Positions 1 to 9,282 are shown, counted from the first letter of the stretch. The stretch: DNA of 27,300 bases from Actinidia chinensis (GCA_009663005.1 VIGQ01000656.1:1-27300), one strand, 5' to 3'. Numbers and translations: made by a program. The notes: generated from the sequence alone by a model not told the origin.

Positions 1-350
1 AGAAACATCTTGTTTCAATGGCCAATGATAAACTATTACGAGTCAAAGATTTGGATGGCGAAGCCTTCCAAGGGTTCGAGTTCTGCATCAAACTGTTGAA
101 CCCCTTGAATCGGCACTTTTCAAAAACTGTTTTATGGCCCCAATTACTCCTGGAGATATCTAGCCTGTAGGTTTGCCCCAAAGTCTCCACTCCCAATGCA
201 GTGCTTTACATTGAACATCCCTGTGGCTCTCACAACATTCCTCAAAAGTTAATGGAACTACAATATCGGTGAATATTGGTAGCTTCTTTTTTGGTGACCT
301 GCCAATTTTAGACATAGGGTTCCACTTTCTGTGTGTAAAAGAAGAGGACA
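1..350 (-). CDS. RPK2-like LRR-receptor-kinase juxtamembrane and kinase N-lobe (partial)
   Basis: Minus strand: a short hydrophobic end reading LFFYT, the basic RKWNPMSKIG at about 300-330, then FTDIVVPLTFEE at about 235-275, ATG-type helix residues, IGSGDFGA at about 178-200 (glycine loop after a frame change), ISPGVIGAIKQF at about 124-160 (the AIK lysine), and LGRLRHPNL at about 45-75. From memory this pattern (RKWNP, FTDI-VPLTFE, ISPGV-AIK, LGRLRHPNL) is that of the juxtamembrane and N-lobe of RPK2/TOAD2 LRR receptor kinases, not CrRLK1L. No LRR region precedes it; kinase 1 of copy 1 lies directly upstream on the same strand. It may be the second kinase of a chimeric gene, or a retained fragment of a separate gene. 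The C-lobe lies beyond the window edge. Confidence 0.62.
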
Positions 351-589
351 GTAAGAACTGGAGTGAACATTCCCTTTGACTGTTCTGTGGTGGGGAATTC
401 TCATTGTTATGAACCGGAGTGGAGGTGGGGTATAGGAAGCTACTGCAGAAGCACATACTCTTGTATGTTTTCATCAATTTTGTTCATAGCGGCCCTAGAA
501 CATTACTGTCTCCCTTCTTCACCTCCTCTGAGGAAGATAGAAAACCCTGGCATTGATCGTCTGAAGGAGCATCATCGGAAGCCAAGGCA

Positions 590-1465
590 CAAACTCAAGG
601 CTCGCCCAAAACATTAGCCATTGTAGGCCGTCCATTTGGCCGACATGTAAGATTTAATAGCAAATGTCAGCAAACAACATTAGCTCGTAGGCGTGATTTG
701 GTTCCATCAAAAATGGGGGTGAATGATTTGATCGAGTGTTTTCTCTTTCATTGCACTGTCGGTGCCCATAGACTAGGACTGCATTGGTCCTCGTCGATCC
801 CTGCGAAACCAACTGAGGACCTCCCACTAAGAACTTCCAACACCACGACACAAAATGCATACACGTCTGATTTCTTGGTTAGCCTACGCGTTGGAAAACT
901 CCGGATCCAAATAACCAAATGTGCCTTTAACTCTGTGCTAAACATGGTGTTGCGGAATGGCTTGTGTGGAAACTGTTTGCACAGCCCAAAAATCAGAAAT
1001 CTTTGATGTGAAACCCACTCCTCGTCCAACAAAATGTTTGCTGCTCTTCACCATCTCGGTGTTGATACCATGCCGAGTACCAGTATGGAGGTAATCCAAT
1101 CCACGAGCAGCACCAATGCAAATGCTGACCCTTTGCTACCGTCAGTATGATTTTGAGAGATGATCGGCAAGGGTCAATTACTCCAGTACTCGTAAACAAG
1201 GAATCATTTCTGAGCGTTCATCACAAAGCCTATAAGACTGAGAGATGTGAGTCCGTAGGTTGGAAAGCACTCTCGATTCTGTCCAAATTCATCTGCCCTT
1301 GCCTAGACTTCAAATTCAACTCTTATGGCGACACTGGTTTCCCCACCATCAATGAGTGCTTTGTATACCTTTCCAAATCCACCACGTTCCAAACAGCCAT
1401 TCATCATCAAAATTATTGGTAAACTGATAGGGATCTCAGCAAGTGAGAGCGACGAACATAACCTC
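590..1465 (-). CDS. Copy 1: CrRLK1L kinase domain (kinase 1)
   Basis: Minus-strand motifs in order: LCSSLSLAEI at about 1430-1465; the glycine loop GGFGKVYK at 1361-1386; VAIK-type segment near 1310-1330, reading VAIR as written and VAIKRLNLKSRQG after one-base corrections; a damaged HRDVKSSNILLDEEW catalytic loop near 1020-1062; DFGLCK near 982-995 with one extra T; GTFGYLDPEF near 910; KKSDVYAF near 850-870; and NGRPTMANVLGE near 600-640. These are subdomains I to XI of a Ser/Thr receptor kinase of CrRLK1L type, length about 290 codons as usual. Once indels are allowed for, the Lys, HRD, Asn and DFG positions all appear to be present, so this domain may be catalytically competent. Certainty about the class is high; certainty about activity is low. 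Confidence 0.75.
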
Positions 1466-1522
1466 TCATATGGTAAATGATGAGAGATCTTTTTCCTCAA
1501 CTTTTCACGCAAAAGACGTAAC

Positions 1523-1600
1523 TTGTATAAACATGATAGTCACCACGTGAGTAGAACTACCAACACCAGTGCAATGACATTTCCACCCGAAGATAAACCA
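1523..1600 (-). CDS. Copy 1: transmembrane helix
   Basis: The minus strand reads SGGNVIALVLVVLLTW and then a Cys-Leu-Tyr-Lys-Leu-Arg run, which is a single hydrophobic helix followed by positive residues. It lies between the NPDKNLAG-type motif that ends the CrRLK1L ectodomain (about 1675-1700) and the kinase, as expected for a type I membrane receptor. One in-frame stop follows the Trp and disappears with a one-base shift. Confidence 0.65.
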
Positions 1601-1699
1601 CTAACTTCCGCGGATTTGGGTTTACCAGATCGTCGAAGCATTGTTACCAGCGGGTTTACTGGGTTCACGCCTGCAAGATTTTTGTCAGGGTTGCTCAAA

Positions 1700-2945
1700 T
1701 TGGTATGAATACCTCCAACCTTCAGAATGCATTCAATTTGTTCAGGCCAATCATTAGTTGTAATCTTGTGAGTGCATAACGCTATGAGCAGGTCACGCTT
1801 GCCCCCTCCATCCTATCCCGCCATACTCACCACATAGTCCCTATAAATGCAACCCCGTTTCGACTGCTCCATTCAAAATGTCAGCTTTAAGCCTCAGCGA
1901 CCTTTCAATTGCAAAGTACTAACCAAGTGTTCCATTCTCTTTATTTCATATTCGAGTTACAAAAGGGAACCTCATAAGGTACCTGAATCCCAAATCGACT
2001 GGTAATTTCCATGTAAAAATTGAAAGGTCTTGTTCGCTTTGCTTACGGGAACAATTGACCAAGACGTTTGGAAACTTTCTGCGGAGCTGGTATGTATTGG
2101 GGCGGTATATTTGGTATGTGATCCGATGGTGTAGTAGCGGCAAGACACTTGATTTACTAGCAAATTAATTGGAGTCCCCACAGACCACTCTCGGAACATA
2201 CCTGTATCTTGTAGGGACGAAATGGAGCTCCACCAACATTTAACCGATATGCCTCTCCAGTGCCAATGTTCTTATCAATGGAGAATTGGTGCTTCTTGCC
2301 GACAAAATGTGGCGCCTTATGCATTCTGGAGTATGATATAGTCAGTGGCAATAGAAATGGACTCAATTCCATTGACGAAGCATAAAACCTCATCCGAAGA
2401 ACTGCCTGTGATGGGTGAAAGATATGATTAACCCGCTGGTTTTCTTCAAACATTTCGCACAATCTTTGAAAAAGATGGTAACCCTTAAAAGCATCCGAAG
2501 TGGGGCAGCACTGAGTTGCTTAAGGGTGTATAAGGACCGGCTTTTACCGTAAAAAAAAAGGCCTTGGACCTTTTGAAACCCCGGTAAGAAGTCGGATAGA
2601 ATAGAAGTGCAGGCGGATAAATTTTAGGCCTGGACTGACTTGGAATGTGAGGTGAAATTGGCTCCGGGATATTCGGGCTTGTCTTGTAAGGACTGGATAA
2701 GGAGAGAGGAGTCGGTCAACGGCCTAGTGAGCTTATCAATTTTCTTTGGACCATGTGAAGTGGATGTTTTGAACCGCTATCCCCCGATCCATCGCCGGCC
2801 ATCTGCTGCAGTTGGTTTCAGAGAAGCAAGTTAAACTGCAATGTTATCTAAGTGGGTAAATAAAGAGCACGGTGACAGGAATGATAAGATTGTGGAGGAA
2901 GAAGTTAGAGAGAGGTTATAATTGAGATGTGGACAAAGGGACTGT
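1700..2945 (-). CDS. Copy 1: signal peptide and malectin-like extracellular domain
   Basis: Minus-strand reading gives a hydrophobic leader near 2840-2945 (for example TILSFLSPCSLFTHL), then a Gly/Trp-rich start of the first malectin domain near 2770-2830 (RRWIGDSGSKH after one correction). Near 2560-2660 there is a KFIRLHFY-type strand followed by a Tyr-Arg-Gly-Phe-Arg-Ser segment, and near 2440-2500 the FEENQRVNHIF segment. The second malectin domain shows EAYRLNVGG near 2240-2270, then a TSSAESFQTSW-like stretch and TWKLPVDLGFRYLMRF near 1970-2100. The order and spacing match the tandem malectin-like ectodomain of CrRLK1L receptors, which lies outside the cell and binds wall polysaccharide or RALF-type ligands in the studied members. 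At least four frame changes occur. Copy 2 shows the same domain order. Confidence 0.68.
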
Positions 2946-3120
2946 TTCTCGTGAAAAACAAAAGGGGGGGCCCAACTGAAAAAACAGGGAGGTTTTTCCT
3001 TTAGGCAATAATTAGGGAGAGGAAGAGAAGGAGAATTAATTCCCAATATATGCAGGAAATGGCTGATGCATTGTCCTTTAGGAAAAAGACAGAGCAGGAG
3101 GGAGAAATCCCATGTTTATT
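2946..3120. promoter_or_regulatory. Duplicated 5' flank of receptor copy 1
   Basis: Immediately upstream (minus-strand sense) of copy 1. It matches the flank of copy 2 at 9283-9465: both contain TTTTCCTTTAGGC, GAAGAGAAGGAGAAT, CAATATAT, a GATG-rich piece and a second TCCTTTAGGAAAA, in the same order. This is likely promoter or 5' UTR carried along in the duplication. I cannot place a TATA box with confidence. Confidence 0.5.
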
Positions 3121-4197
3121 TTAAGATATTATAAAGGATGGAATGGATCAAAATGCCCCAACGTGATCAGAAAATTACAAACAATTGTGAAAACTATGAC
3201 CTTTCAATCTCGAGATGAAAACAATAAGTTTTCTAATCGAGCCTTTTACACTGTTTCAAAATCGCGCAATTCATACGGTCTGAAACACAAATAAAGTTTT
3301 GGAAATTCATAGTCTTCGTCAACCAAAAAAGCAAACGACAAACAGGGATCTACCAAAAACTTTTTACGGCTCATCTTTATCATCATCTACTGCTGGCTTC
3401 CATGTGGTTTGATTTGAAAAAACATTTCTACAAACAGGTGGCGTCCGTGACGCGCTTTACGAGAAAAAACCCTCCTTTTTTACCGATCCGATCTAAACTC
3501 GACAAATTGAACATGAATTTGTTTCGTGTGACCGTCATAAGTCACCCTCTCAGTGAATGGTGGCGTACGCGAATGGAAAGAGAGGGAAGGAGAGAGAAAC
3601 CAGTGATTGGTGCAAAGAAGTAATATGAGTGCATTAGGACTTGTTTGGAACATGGAGAAAAAAGTTGAAACGAGGAGAGGCGGGTATTTTTATAAGAGAA
3701 ATGATGAAAAAGACAATCCTCTGGACTGTGTTGAATCGAAGATTGGTGGATGAAACAAAACTTAAACGAAACAAAAATTTTACGAATTCAAAGCTTCAGA
3801 TTAGGCTCCGTTTAGCACCAGCTTTTTATGTTGTTTTTTGTCTTTTTTATTTAAATAGCAAAAAAAATCAATTGACTTTTTATTTTCTGTTTTTTATTTT
3901 TTACTTAGTTTTAGCTAAAGTTAAAGCCACAAAAGTAAAAAAAAAATTAAAAAAATCTAGCATTTTAATACACAAATTAAAAAAACTTAACTTTAAGCAT
4001 TACCAAAACATAGCCTTAATCATTTACTTATATACAACCTTAAAGAACCAAGAGAATCAAGCGTCCATAAAAAAAATTGCAGGCATAAATTTTTATATGT
4101 TTATTTAAATTGGAGGATACGACAGAACCAAAACCTTTCTGGGAAGATAATAAAAAATCTGATACAGAAATATCAAGAAAATATGAACAATATGCTA
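3121..4197. other. AT-rich intergenic spacer
   Basis: No coding similarity recognised. The part 3800-4110 is very AT-rich with long A/T runs. Open frames here (for example plus strand 3641-4108, Lys/Phe/Leu/Ile-rich) look like composition artefacts. A TTAGGCTCCGTTTAGCACC stretch near 3801 resembles the start of a Tourist-type MITE, but I found no matching opposite end. Confidence 0.4.
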
Positions 4198-4547
4198 GGG
4201 GTCGGGGTGTTCATGGTCCGAATGATGGTTCCATAAGAATTCAGAACCAATTCATTCTGAACAGTTCTGAAAAAATGAGAATAGAAACCTAACCATTACA
4301 AAGTATAGGAAGCCAAACCAAAATCAATCGGCCTTATCAGTTGGTTTTGGTCAATTCATAACATTCCAAATATTTTTATAAAATATAAAAAATTGTAAAC
4401 AAAGTTATTCATTTAAATAACCCATTACTTAATTAATATTTCCAAGTCATGAACCAAATTAGTACAAATAGTTATAAATCAAATGATTTGAAATCACCAA
4501 CTCTAATATAGCAATTATAATTGATAAAAGTTTAGAATTCATAATGA

Positions 4548-4583
<36 letters not shown>

Positions 4584-4970
4584 AGAATTCATAAATGGAA
4601 CAAAAGAAAATCAACAAATGATAAAATCTTGGTTAAGAAGAAGGTGTAAGGGGTTTGATGGAAGGGATGATAATTCTAATATCTATGGAAGTGAAAATAT
4701 TTTTGTTTGGGGGAAAAGTCCGAGTAATCACGCACAAATGTAAATTACGCCGTTAGTGTTAAGTTTTATATAAATATGTATGTCTATATAATAACGGTTC
4801 TGGTTCGGTCGAACCACGGTTTGAAAAAAAACCCGATAACCGAACAAATAATTTACGGTTCTGAATTTTTAAAACAGAACCTACCATTAAACCATAAAAC
4901 CAATCCAAAAGCACGATTCGGTTCGGTTCGATCCAGTTCACGCGGTTTTTGGATTTTTTTGAAACACCCC
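4198..4970. mobile_element. Non-autonomous inverted-repeat element (about 770 bp)
   Basis: The left end reads TAGGGGTCGGGGTGTTCA and the right end, reverse-complemented, reads TTAGGGGTGTTTCA, giving imperfect terminal inverted repeats. Next to both ends are GGTTC/GAACC-rich blocks typical of many plant MITE-like or solo repeats: GGTTCCATAAGAATTC and GAACCAATTC on the left, and CGGTTCGGTTCGATCC on the right. Interior is AT-rich without coding signal. Possible target duplication is only CTA/TAA, too short to be convincing. Class not assigned. Confidence 0.5.
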
Positions 4971-5437
4971 TAACATAGCCTACATCTTTTATGGGGTCCA
5001 AACTTGCAATTCGAAAAGCACGATGGACAAAGACAACCCGAAATCAAACACCAAACCACAAGTCCCCGATAGCAAAACGAATCAGAATACCGGTTTTTCA
5101 TAGCCATTCCTCTCGGATCGAATATGAACATTTAAATAGATCAACAAAAAAGAGCTTGGCTATGCAACTACAATTCCAAGCAGCACAATTTTACAACTGC
5201 TTCTCGTATTTCTTTTTAGTGTTGCAACAATTTCGACTTTCAACAAGTATTCTCAACTCACCAGATGATGCATGTTCTGTCAGTATCAATTCAAATGATA
5301 ATATTTTTTTCTAGTTTCCACAATTAACTCCATTACTAGCATTATCATAGATAAATCTATCTGTCGGAGAGAGAAAAACAATAAGAATATTCTTGTTCAG
5401 AGTCTGACTAAATTGTAATTTGCTTATGAAACAAAAG
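4971..5437. other. 3' flank of receptor copy 2, shared with copy 3
   Basis: The blocks CCAAGCAGCACAATT (about 5177-5193) and the region next to the stop (TTGCTTATGAAACAAAAGTTAC) recur in the same order at 24815-24830 and 25128-25148 beside copy 3. This is likely 3' UTR plus downstream DNA duplicated with the gene. No separate gene seen. Confidence 0.5.
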
Positions 5438-5539
5438 TTACAAAACCTTCCTGTACGCACGAGGCAGCTGCATGATTCCTCCGGGTGATCACCAGGGGCA
5501 CAAAGCTCGAATTATCTCCTGCCTCATTGCAGCTTCATG

Positions 5540-6490
5540 CACGCTGCAAAATCTTCACCACACTATCCATTGATGGCCGCTCAACCTCCTCGTAAGCAGC
5601 ACAATTCTGCAATTACGGACACTGCCCCTCAAAGATTAGGCCTATTTCCCCCTATCAGATACGGATCAATTACCCATTTCAATGGTTTTCTTGAATGCAG
5701 CTCTTGAGAAGTGGCACCAGATTCTTCTGATCCCTTTGTTAGATTAAATACACAATGGCTCTCTGCCGCAAATTACTTGCCAACAACAACCACACCGAAT
5801 GAGTACACATCAATTTTGAGTTAGGCGACCAACAGTAGTACTCGGGATCCATGTACCCGAGAGTCTCTTGGCAACTGTGGTGAACATAGTTTTCTTGTAA
5901 TGTTGTTAGGTCTAAATCGGACACCTTCAAAACCTGAAAGTTTGGAAACCACTAGCTTCATTTCGCAGAATACTGGTCGGACTTCAAGTCCCCATGAATC
6001 ATTGGCTCCTTGGAATAGTATGAAGGTATTATTAGTGCTTGCGCAACACCGATGCAGAAAATCTAAAGCCCTCTTTTTCACTGAAGAGGATCCTTTGCCC
6101 GTTCCATAGAGGTGATTACTAAGGTTCCCGTCAACCAGTATCATACATCGCTAAATTGTTTCGTTGGATCATTGGCAGTATCCGATGAAAGAAACCATAT
6201 GAGATTGAACGAAGCTGTGAGCGCATCTCAACCCTTAATAAACGTTCTCTGACTTTTGGTGCACCTTTCATAGCAACCTGAGTTTTTCCGTTGTCAATGT
6301 AGCTCTGTACATCTCCCCAAACCAGGCCACGCGTACTTGATAACAAGATTGCGGGTGAAGTTGTTGGTATCAGCTCTGACTTCAGTAATGGGAAACGCCG
6401 GCAGGAATTAATGGCAGAGTTGAGACCTGCACGGACTGTCTGGCAATACGGCGAAGGTTTGCAGGGGATGAGCTTCTCTGGTGAAACCAC
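5540..6490 (-). CDS. Copy 2: kinase 2, pseudokinase-like
   Basis: Minus-strand readings: NNFTRNLVI near 6335-6365; YIDNGKTQVAMKGAPKV at 6255-6305, retaining the VAMK lysine; an LRR/IS-type helix near 6195-6230; GNLSNHLYGTGKGSSSV at 6080-6130; MIHGDLKS at 5982-6004 where HRD is expected; TSIL in place of SNIL just after it; VSDLDLTTLQENYVHH at 5880-5925 where DFGL is expected; GYMDPEYY at 5830-5860 (P+1 region); LLKSCIQEN near 5690-5720; and ERPSMDSVVKIL near 5555-5590. The glycine loop is not recognisable. Overall CrRLK1L ancestry is clear, but HRD is HGD, the catalytic-loop Asn is Ser and DFG is DLD. These are substitutions, not indels, so reduced or absent phosphotransfer is inferred. Confidence 0.68.
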
Positions 6491-6900
6491 TGTAAGTTTC
6501 GGCTTGGGTTGTTGCTGGATCTACTCCACCACCATGATATCCACTGCCTAGAATCGTTGGCCTTTGGTCTTTCTCCTCCGAGATCCATACCTTGGTCATT
6601 CTCTGAACCATTTGGTAAGGTTTCTTCTTGGCTTTTTCCTTGGGCATATCAGGAAAACGTTCTTGCACAGATCAGGAGAGCCTGTTTCGTTGCTCCAGAC
6701 TTGCTCAGCACCATCGAGATTGGAAACTGATCAATTATCTGCTCATCATTGGTCCCTCTAATATCGACCACCTCTTACTCATGTTCCTTCTCCTCCTCTT
6801 CGCTCCCCACCGAAAGACTGTCAATGGCATGTAACACCATACTAACATTAACATCCACCTCCTGATCCTTCCCTTCTGTTTCAGTAGAAGATATGCAACT
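6490..6900 (-). CDS. Copy 2: inter-kinase linker
   Basis: Between the RPTM end of kinase 1 and the start of kinase 2 there are about 130 codons. Readable pieces are acidic and then basic: SVGSEEEEKEHE near 6780-6820, DIRGTNDEQIIDQFPIS near 6725-6770, and KEKAKKKPYQMVQRMTKVW near 6590-6645. A Gly-rich patch (SGYHGGG) follows near 6525-6545. It has no recognisable domain and no predicted membrane segment. A matching piece in copy 3 (26300-26350) is strongly conserved with 6615-6668, which argues that the linker is part of the duplicated coding unit rather than an intergenic gap between two genes. Confidence 0.5.
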
Positions 6901-7870
6901 TCGTCCTGGTGAAGCCAAAGCGAACCTCAGCTCTGCATGACATCTGACACCCTCCTTGGCCGTTCCATTTGGATGATGTGCAAGATGTTATCAACCTTCT
7001 GCGAAGACTTCAGGCATGAGCAAGATTTCCCCTTGATACTGGGTCGTGATCTGATCCAAGTCTCCCTCTTTGATGCAGCGTTGGGCCCAAAGCGCAAGCT
7101 CCGTTCCTCCCTTCAAATCTTTTATCCACTGCAGGCCTTCCCACAGCACTTCAAACAAACCACTCCCAGGCGTACCATCAAAACTTCCTGGTCCGTCTGA
7201 TGCTTCACAAAATATTCCACATCCAAATACCCATGTGGCCTTTAACTCCATGATTGAATAGGCTGACTGGTTTGTGTCATTGCGCACTCAACTTGGACAA
7301 CCCGAATCTGAAATCTTAACTACCCATTTTTTGTCCAACGAATGTTTGAGGTCTTCACAATCACGGTGTATGACTCTGTGCTGGGCACCAGTGCGAAGGT
7401 GCTCCAACACAACGTGCAGCTCCAATACATTGTTGAGCGTTTGCTCCAAACAAAGGAGAAATGCTACCAATGCCATCCTACTAATTTTGTGGAGATGATC
7501 GGCTATGGTCCCCTTGGACCATATATTCCGTAAACAAGGATCATCTACTGCAACTCGTTGCAATAGCCATTTAGAGTACGAGATGGGGTGTGCCGAGATT
7601 TGGGAAATGCATCTTTGATCTCAGTCCAAAGAACTCTTGTGCCCTTGTCTTGGACATTGCTTCATGCGCCTGACAACAGAAGGTGGCTCCTTCGTCGATA
7701 AGCCCCTTGTACACCCCCTTACCAAATGGCCACCATCCCCAATAACCAATTCATCATCAAAGTTTATTGTAGCCATTTGTAATCTCAAAAGTGGAAAAAC
7801 GGCGTGCCTTCTTCCTCTGACCGTCGATGATACAGAAGGCCTCTTCTCACCCCCATTCTCTATCCAACCC
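6900..7870 (-). CDS. Copy 2: kinase 1 of the tandem pair
   Basis: Minus-strand motifs: FPLLEIT near 7790-7810; a glycine-loop region VIGDGGH then KGLIDEG at about 7695-7760; VVRRMK near 7665-7690, where the VAIK lysine is Arg or hidden by an indel; RQGxQEFWTEI near 7620-7650; GAQHRVIHRD at 7360-7385; DKKWVVKIS and DSG at 7299-7340; GYLDVEYF near 7205-7245; LWEGLQWIKDLKGGTELALW near 7080-7150; then NGRPTMSEV near 6940-6975. As written the catalytic loop reads HRDCEDLKHSLD, but a +1/-1 pair restores HRDVKTSNILLD, and one added T turns DSG into DFG and restores the downstream GLSKLSA reading. I therefore read it as a probable conventional kinase with indel noise. Confidence 0.72.
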
Positions 7871-7889
7871 GTAAATTTGTAACCATAAT

Positions 7890-7965
7890 GTTCAGTATGT
7901 GATCAAAATTATCATACCACTTACAATCGTATTCCCCGTTCCACACACCCCAATAGTACTTCAGA
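7890..7965 (-). CDS. Copy 2: transmembrane helix
   Basis: Frame-corrected minus strand reads GNTIVSGMIILITY and continues with Leu-Trp-Leu-Gln-Ile-Tyr, giving one hydrophobic span between the ectodomain and kinase 1. Position matches the copy 1 helix relative to the glycine loop. Confidence 0.5.
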
Positions 7966-8029
7966 AGCTTTGGGGTATAGCTGTAGGACGTGTGCCAGTG
8001 GCTGGGGTTTTGAAACACAAGATGTTGTC

Positions 8030-9282
8030 AGGGTTGCTCAACTTGAAGAGCCTCTACTCTACCCATTTATGACTGCACCATTATATATTTAGCCCTTGAC
8101 TCGTAGTACTGAGTTGCGAGCTCATGAACAAGTCGCACTGCCGTCTATTCGATGCTTCAATCAATTTACCACATAGTCCCTATACACTGCAACCACATTT
8201 CCAGCACTCCATTCGATGAGATCTCATGCGCCTCATCGGTCTTTGTTTTTGAAATACTAACTCCCTTGGTGGACACTCTCTTTCACCCGTAATCAATTCA
8301 CATAAAGAGCCTAATGAGGTACCTGAAATCCCAAATCACAGGGATATCCATGTGAGGTTGCACATCTTGTTTTTGTTTCTTGTTTGGATCCATTGCCCAA
8401 AGCTGATTGTAAACTTTCTGTGGCGCTGTGTAATGTCGGGATGGTTTGTGTACTTGATTGGAATCGATGTAGTGACTGGTAAAACACTCCCAATTCTAAC
8501 CAATTAATCAGAATCCCCAAACACTGTCGAAACATTCCCCAATCCTCTACTGGTTAAAATAAGAGCTTCCCCCAACCTTTTAAGCGCTGAACCAACAACA
8601 AGTGCGAGTAGTTTATCAATATGGAACTGTGTTTCTTCTGGCCAACAACACAAGGCCCCAAATCACCGTCAGGGGTGTAATAAGAACCGGTTGGCATAAA
8701 ATAATTTCTATCCCCATGACAAAGCATGACACCCTATTTGAAGCACTGCTTCTGGAGTGAACGCAATGCGGAGCGGCTTGGTTTTCTGCTACATTCATAC
8801 AGAATTCTTTAGAAAGATTTCAAGCCCGAACTTCTGAAGTAAGGGAAGGAAACTAAATTGCTGAGACGGTATAAGCTCCACCTTTACCCTAATAGTCTCA
8901 GCCCTTCAAAACTGGTTAAAAGCGGGATAATAAAGTGCAAGTGGTTAACTTTTGGCCCGGACCGACAAGGACTGATAGAAAATGGAGAATAAGAAATCCG
9001 GCAAGTTCATGTAAGGGGACAGTCAAGCAAAAAAGGATCGAAAAGATTCTTTTGAGCTAATCATCAATTTGCCATTTTGATCGTCGTGTTGAAGTAAATT
9101 GTGATCCGATATCTCCAATCCCTCCGTCCTCTAATAAATTGAGTTTCCTCCAGTGCCCGCAGTTGAACAAGCAATGTACTCTACCGGGTTAATAACTATT
9201 AGGTGAGCTGCCAGAATCGGTGAGAATAAATGATGAAGGAAGACGAGGAGGGAGATTATGTGAGAGTGGACAAAGAGAACAT
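8030..9282 (-). CDS. Copy 2: signal peptide and malectin-like ectodomain
   Basis: The leader (9195-9282) reads MFSLSTLT then ISLLVFLHHLFSPILAA, a plausible secretory signal. LFNCG follows near 9160-9170, then GDIGSQFTST near 9080-9110, aligned with GDSGSKH of copy 1. The stretch 8820-9050 aligns base by base with 2480-2680 of copy 1. The second malectin domain is recognisable at 8300-8480, with PDITQRHRKF and NLTWISL and a GF/VP strand aligning to TWKLPVDLGFRYL of copy 1. The segment 8020-8060 corresponds to the NGLEIF/V-type end of the ectodomain. The domain would face the apoplast. Conservation with copy 1 at the amino-acid level across frame changes supports coding history. Confidence 0.62.

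Larger units (their letters stand above)
1..2945 (-). pseudogene. CrRLK1L (FERONIA-like) receptor kinase copy 1, joined to an RPK2-like kinase, 3' end outside window
   Basis: Read on the minus strand with small frame corrections, this is a malectin-like receptor kinase followed by the start of a second, different kinase. Order: hydrophobic signal peptide (about 2840-2945), malectin-like ectodomain (about 1700-2830), membrane helix (about 1523-1600), kinase 1 (about 590-1465), acidic/serine tail (about 490-590), then an RPK2-like juxtamembrane and kinase N-lobe (1-350). Family knowledge: CrRLK1L proteins are plasma-membrane receptors for cell-wall integrity and RALF signalling and normally end soon after one kinase. 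The start is uncertain: the ATG of copy 2 aligns here to a position lacking one T. Frames switch repeatedly, so as written no intact protein is encoded; sequencing indels or decay could both explain this. The gene runs off the window at base 1. Confidence 0.72.
5438..9282 (-). pseudogene. CrRLK1L-type tandem-kinase receptor, copy 2 (complete length, frames broken)
   Basis: This is the most complete receptor copy, about 1,280 codons on the minus strand. Start: ATG whose first base is at 9282, followed by MFSLSTLT and, one base later, a hydrophobic ISLLVFLHHLFSPILAA leader. Then come a malectin-like ectodomain (about 8030-9170), a membrane helix (about 7895-7960), kinase 1 (about 6900-7870), a charged linker (about 6490-6900) and a second CrRLK1L-like kinase (about 5540-6490). 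The tail ends at a TAA whose last base is 5438, in the frame that keeps copies 2 and 3 aligned. A standard CrRLK1L protein is about 800-900 residues with one kinase; the extra kinase makes this one much longer. Indels break every frame, so current sequence encodes no full protein. The same 5' flank as copy 1 and 3' flank as copy 3 show that all arose by duplication. Confidence 0.72.

Noticed and set aside
1305..1335. Loss of the VAIK lysine in kinase 1 of copy 1 (VAIR as written)
   Set aside because: Adding one A restores VAIKRLNLKSRQG with a good match to the family; the change is not reliable.
363..1422. Plus-strand ORFs across receptor copy 1
   Set aside because: They are antisense shadows of the minus-strand kinase, whose motifs are recognisable.
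3641..4108. 155-codon plus-strand ORF
   Set aside because: Rich in Lys, Phe, Leu and Ile from an A/T-rich tract; no motif and no supporting context.
7295..7345. Kinase 1 of copy 2 as a pseudokinase (DSG and HRDCEDLKH as written)
   Set aside because: One added T gives DFG and the correct downstream frame, and a +1/-1 pair gives HRDVKTSN. Indel noise is the simpler explanation.
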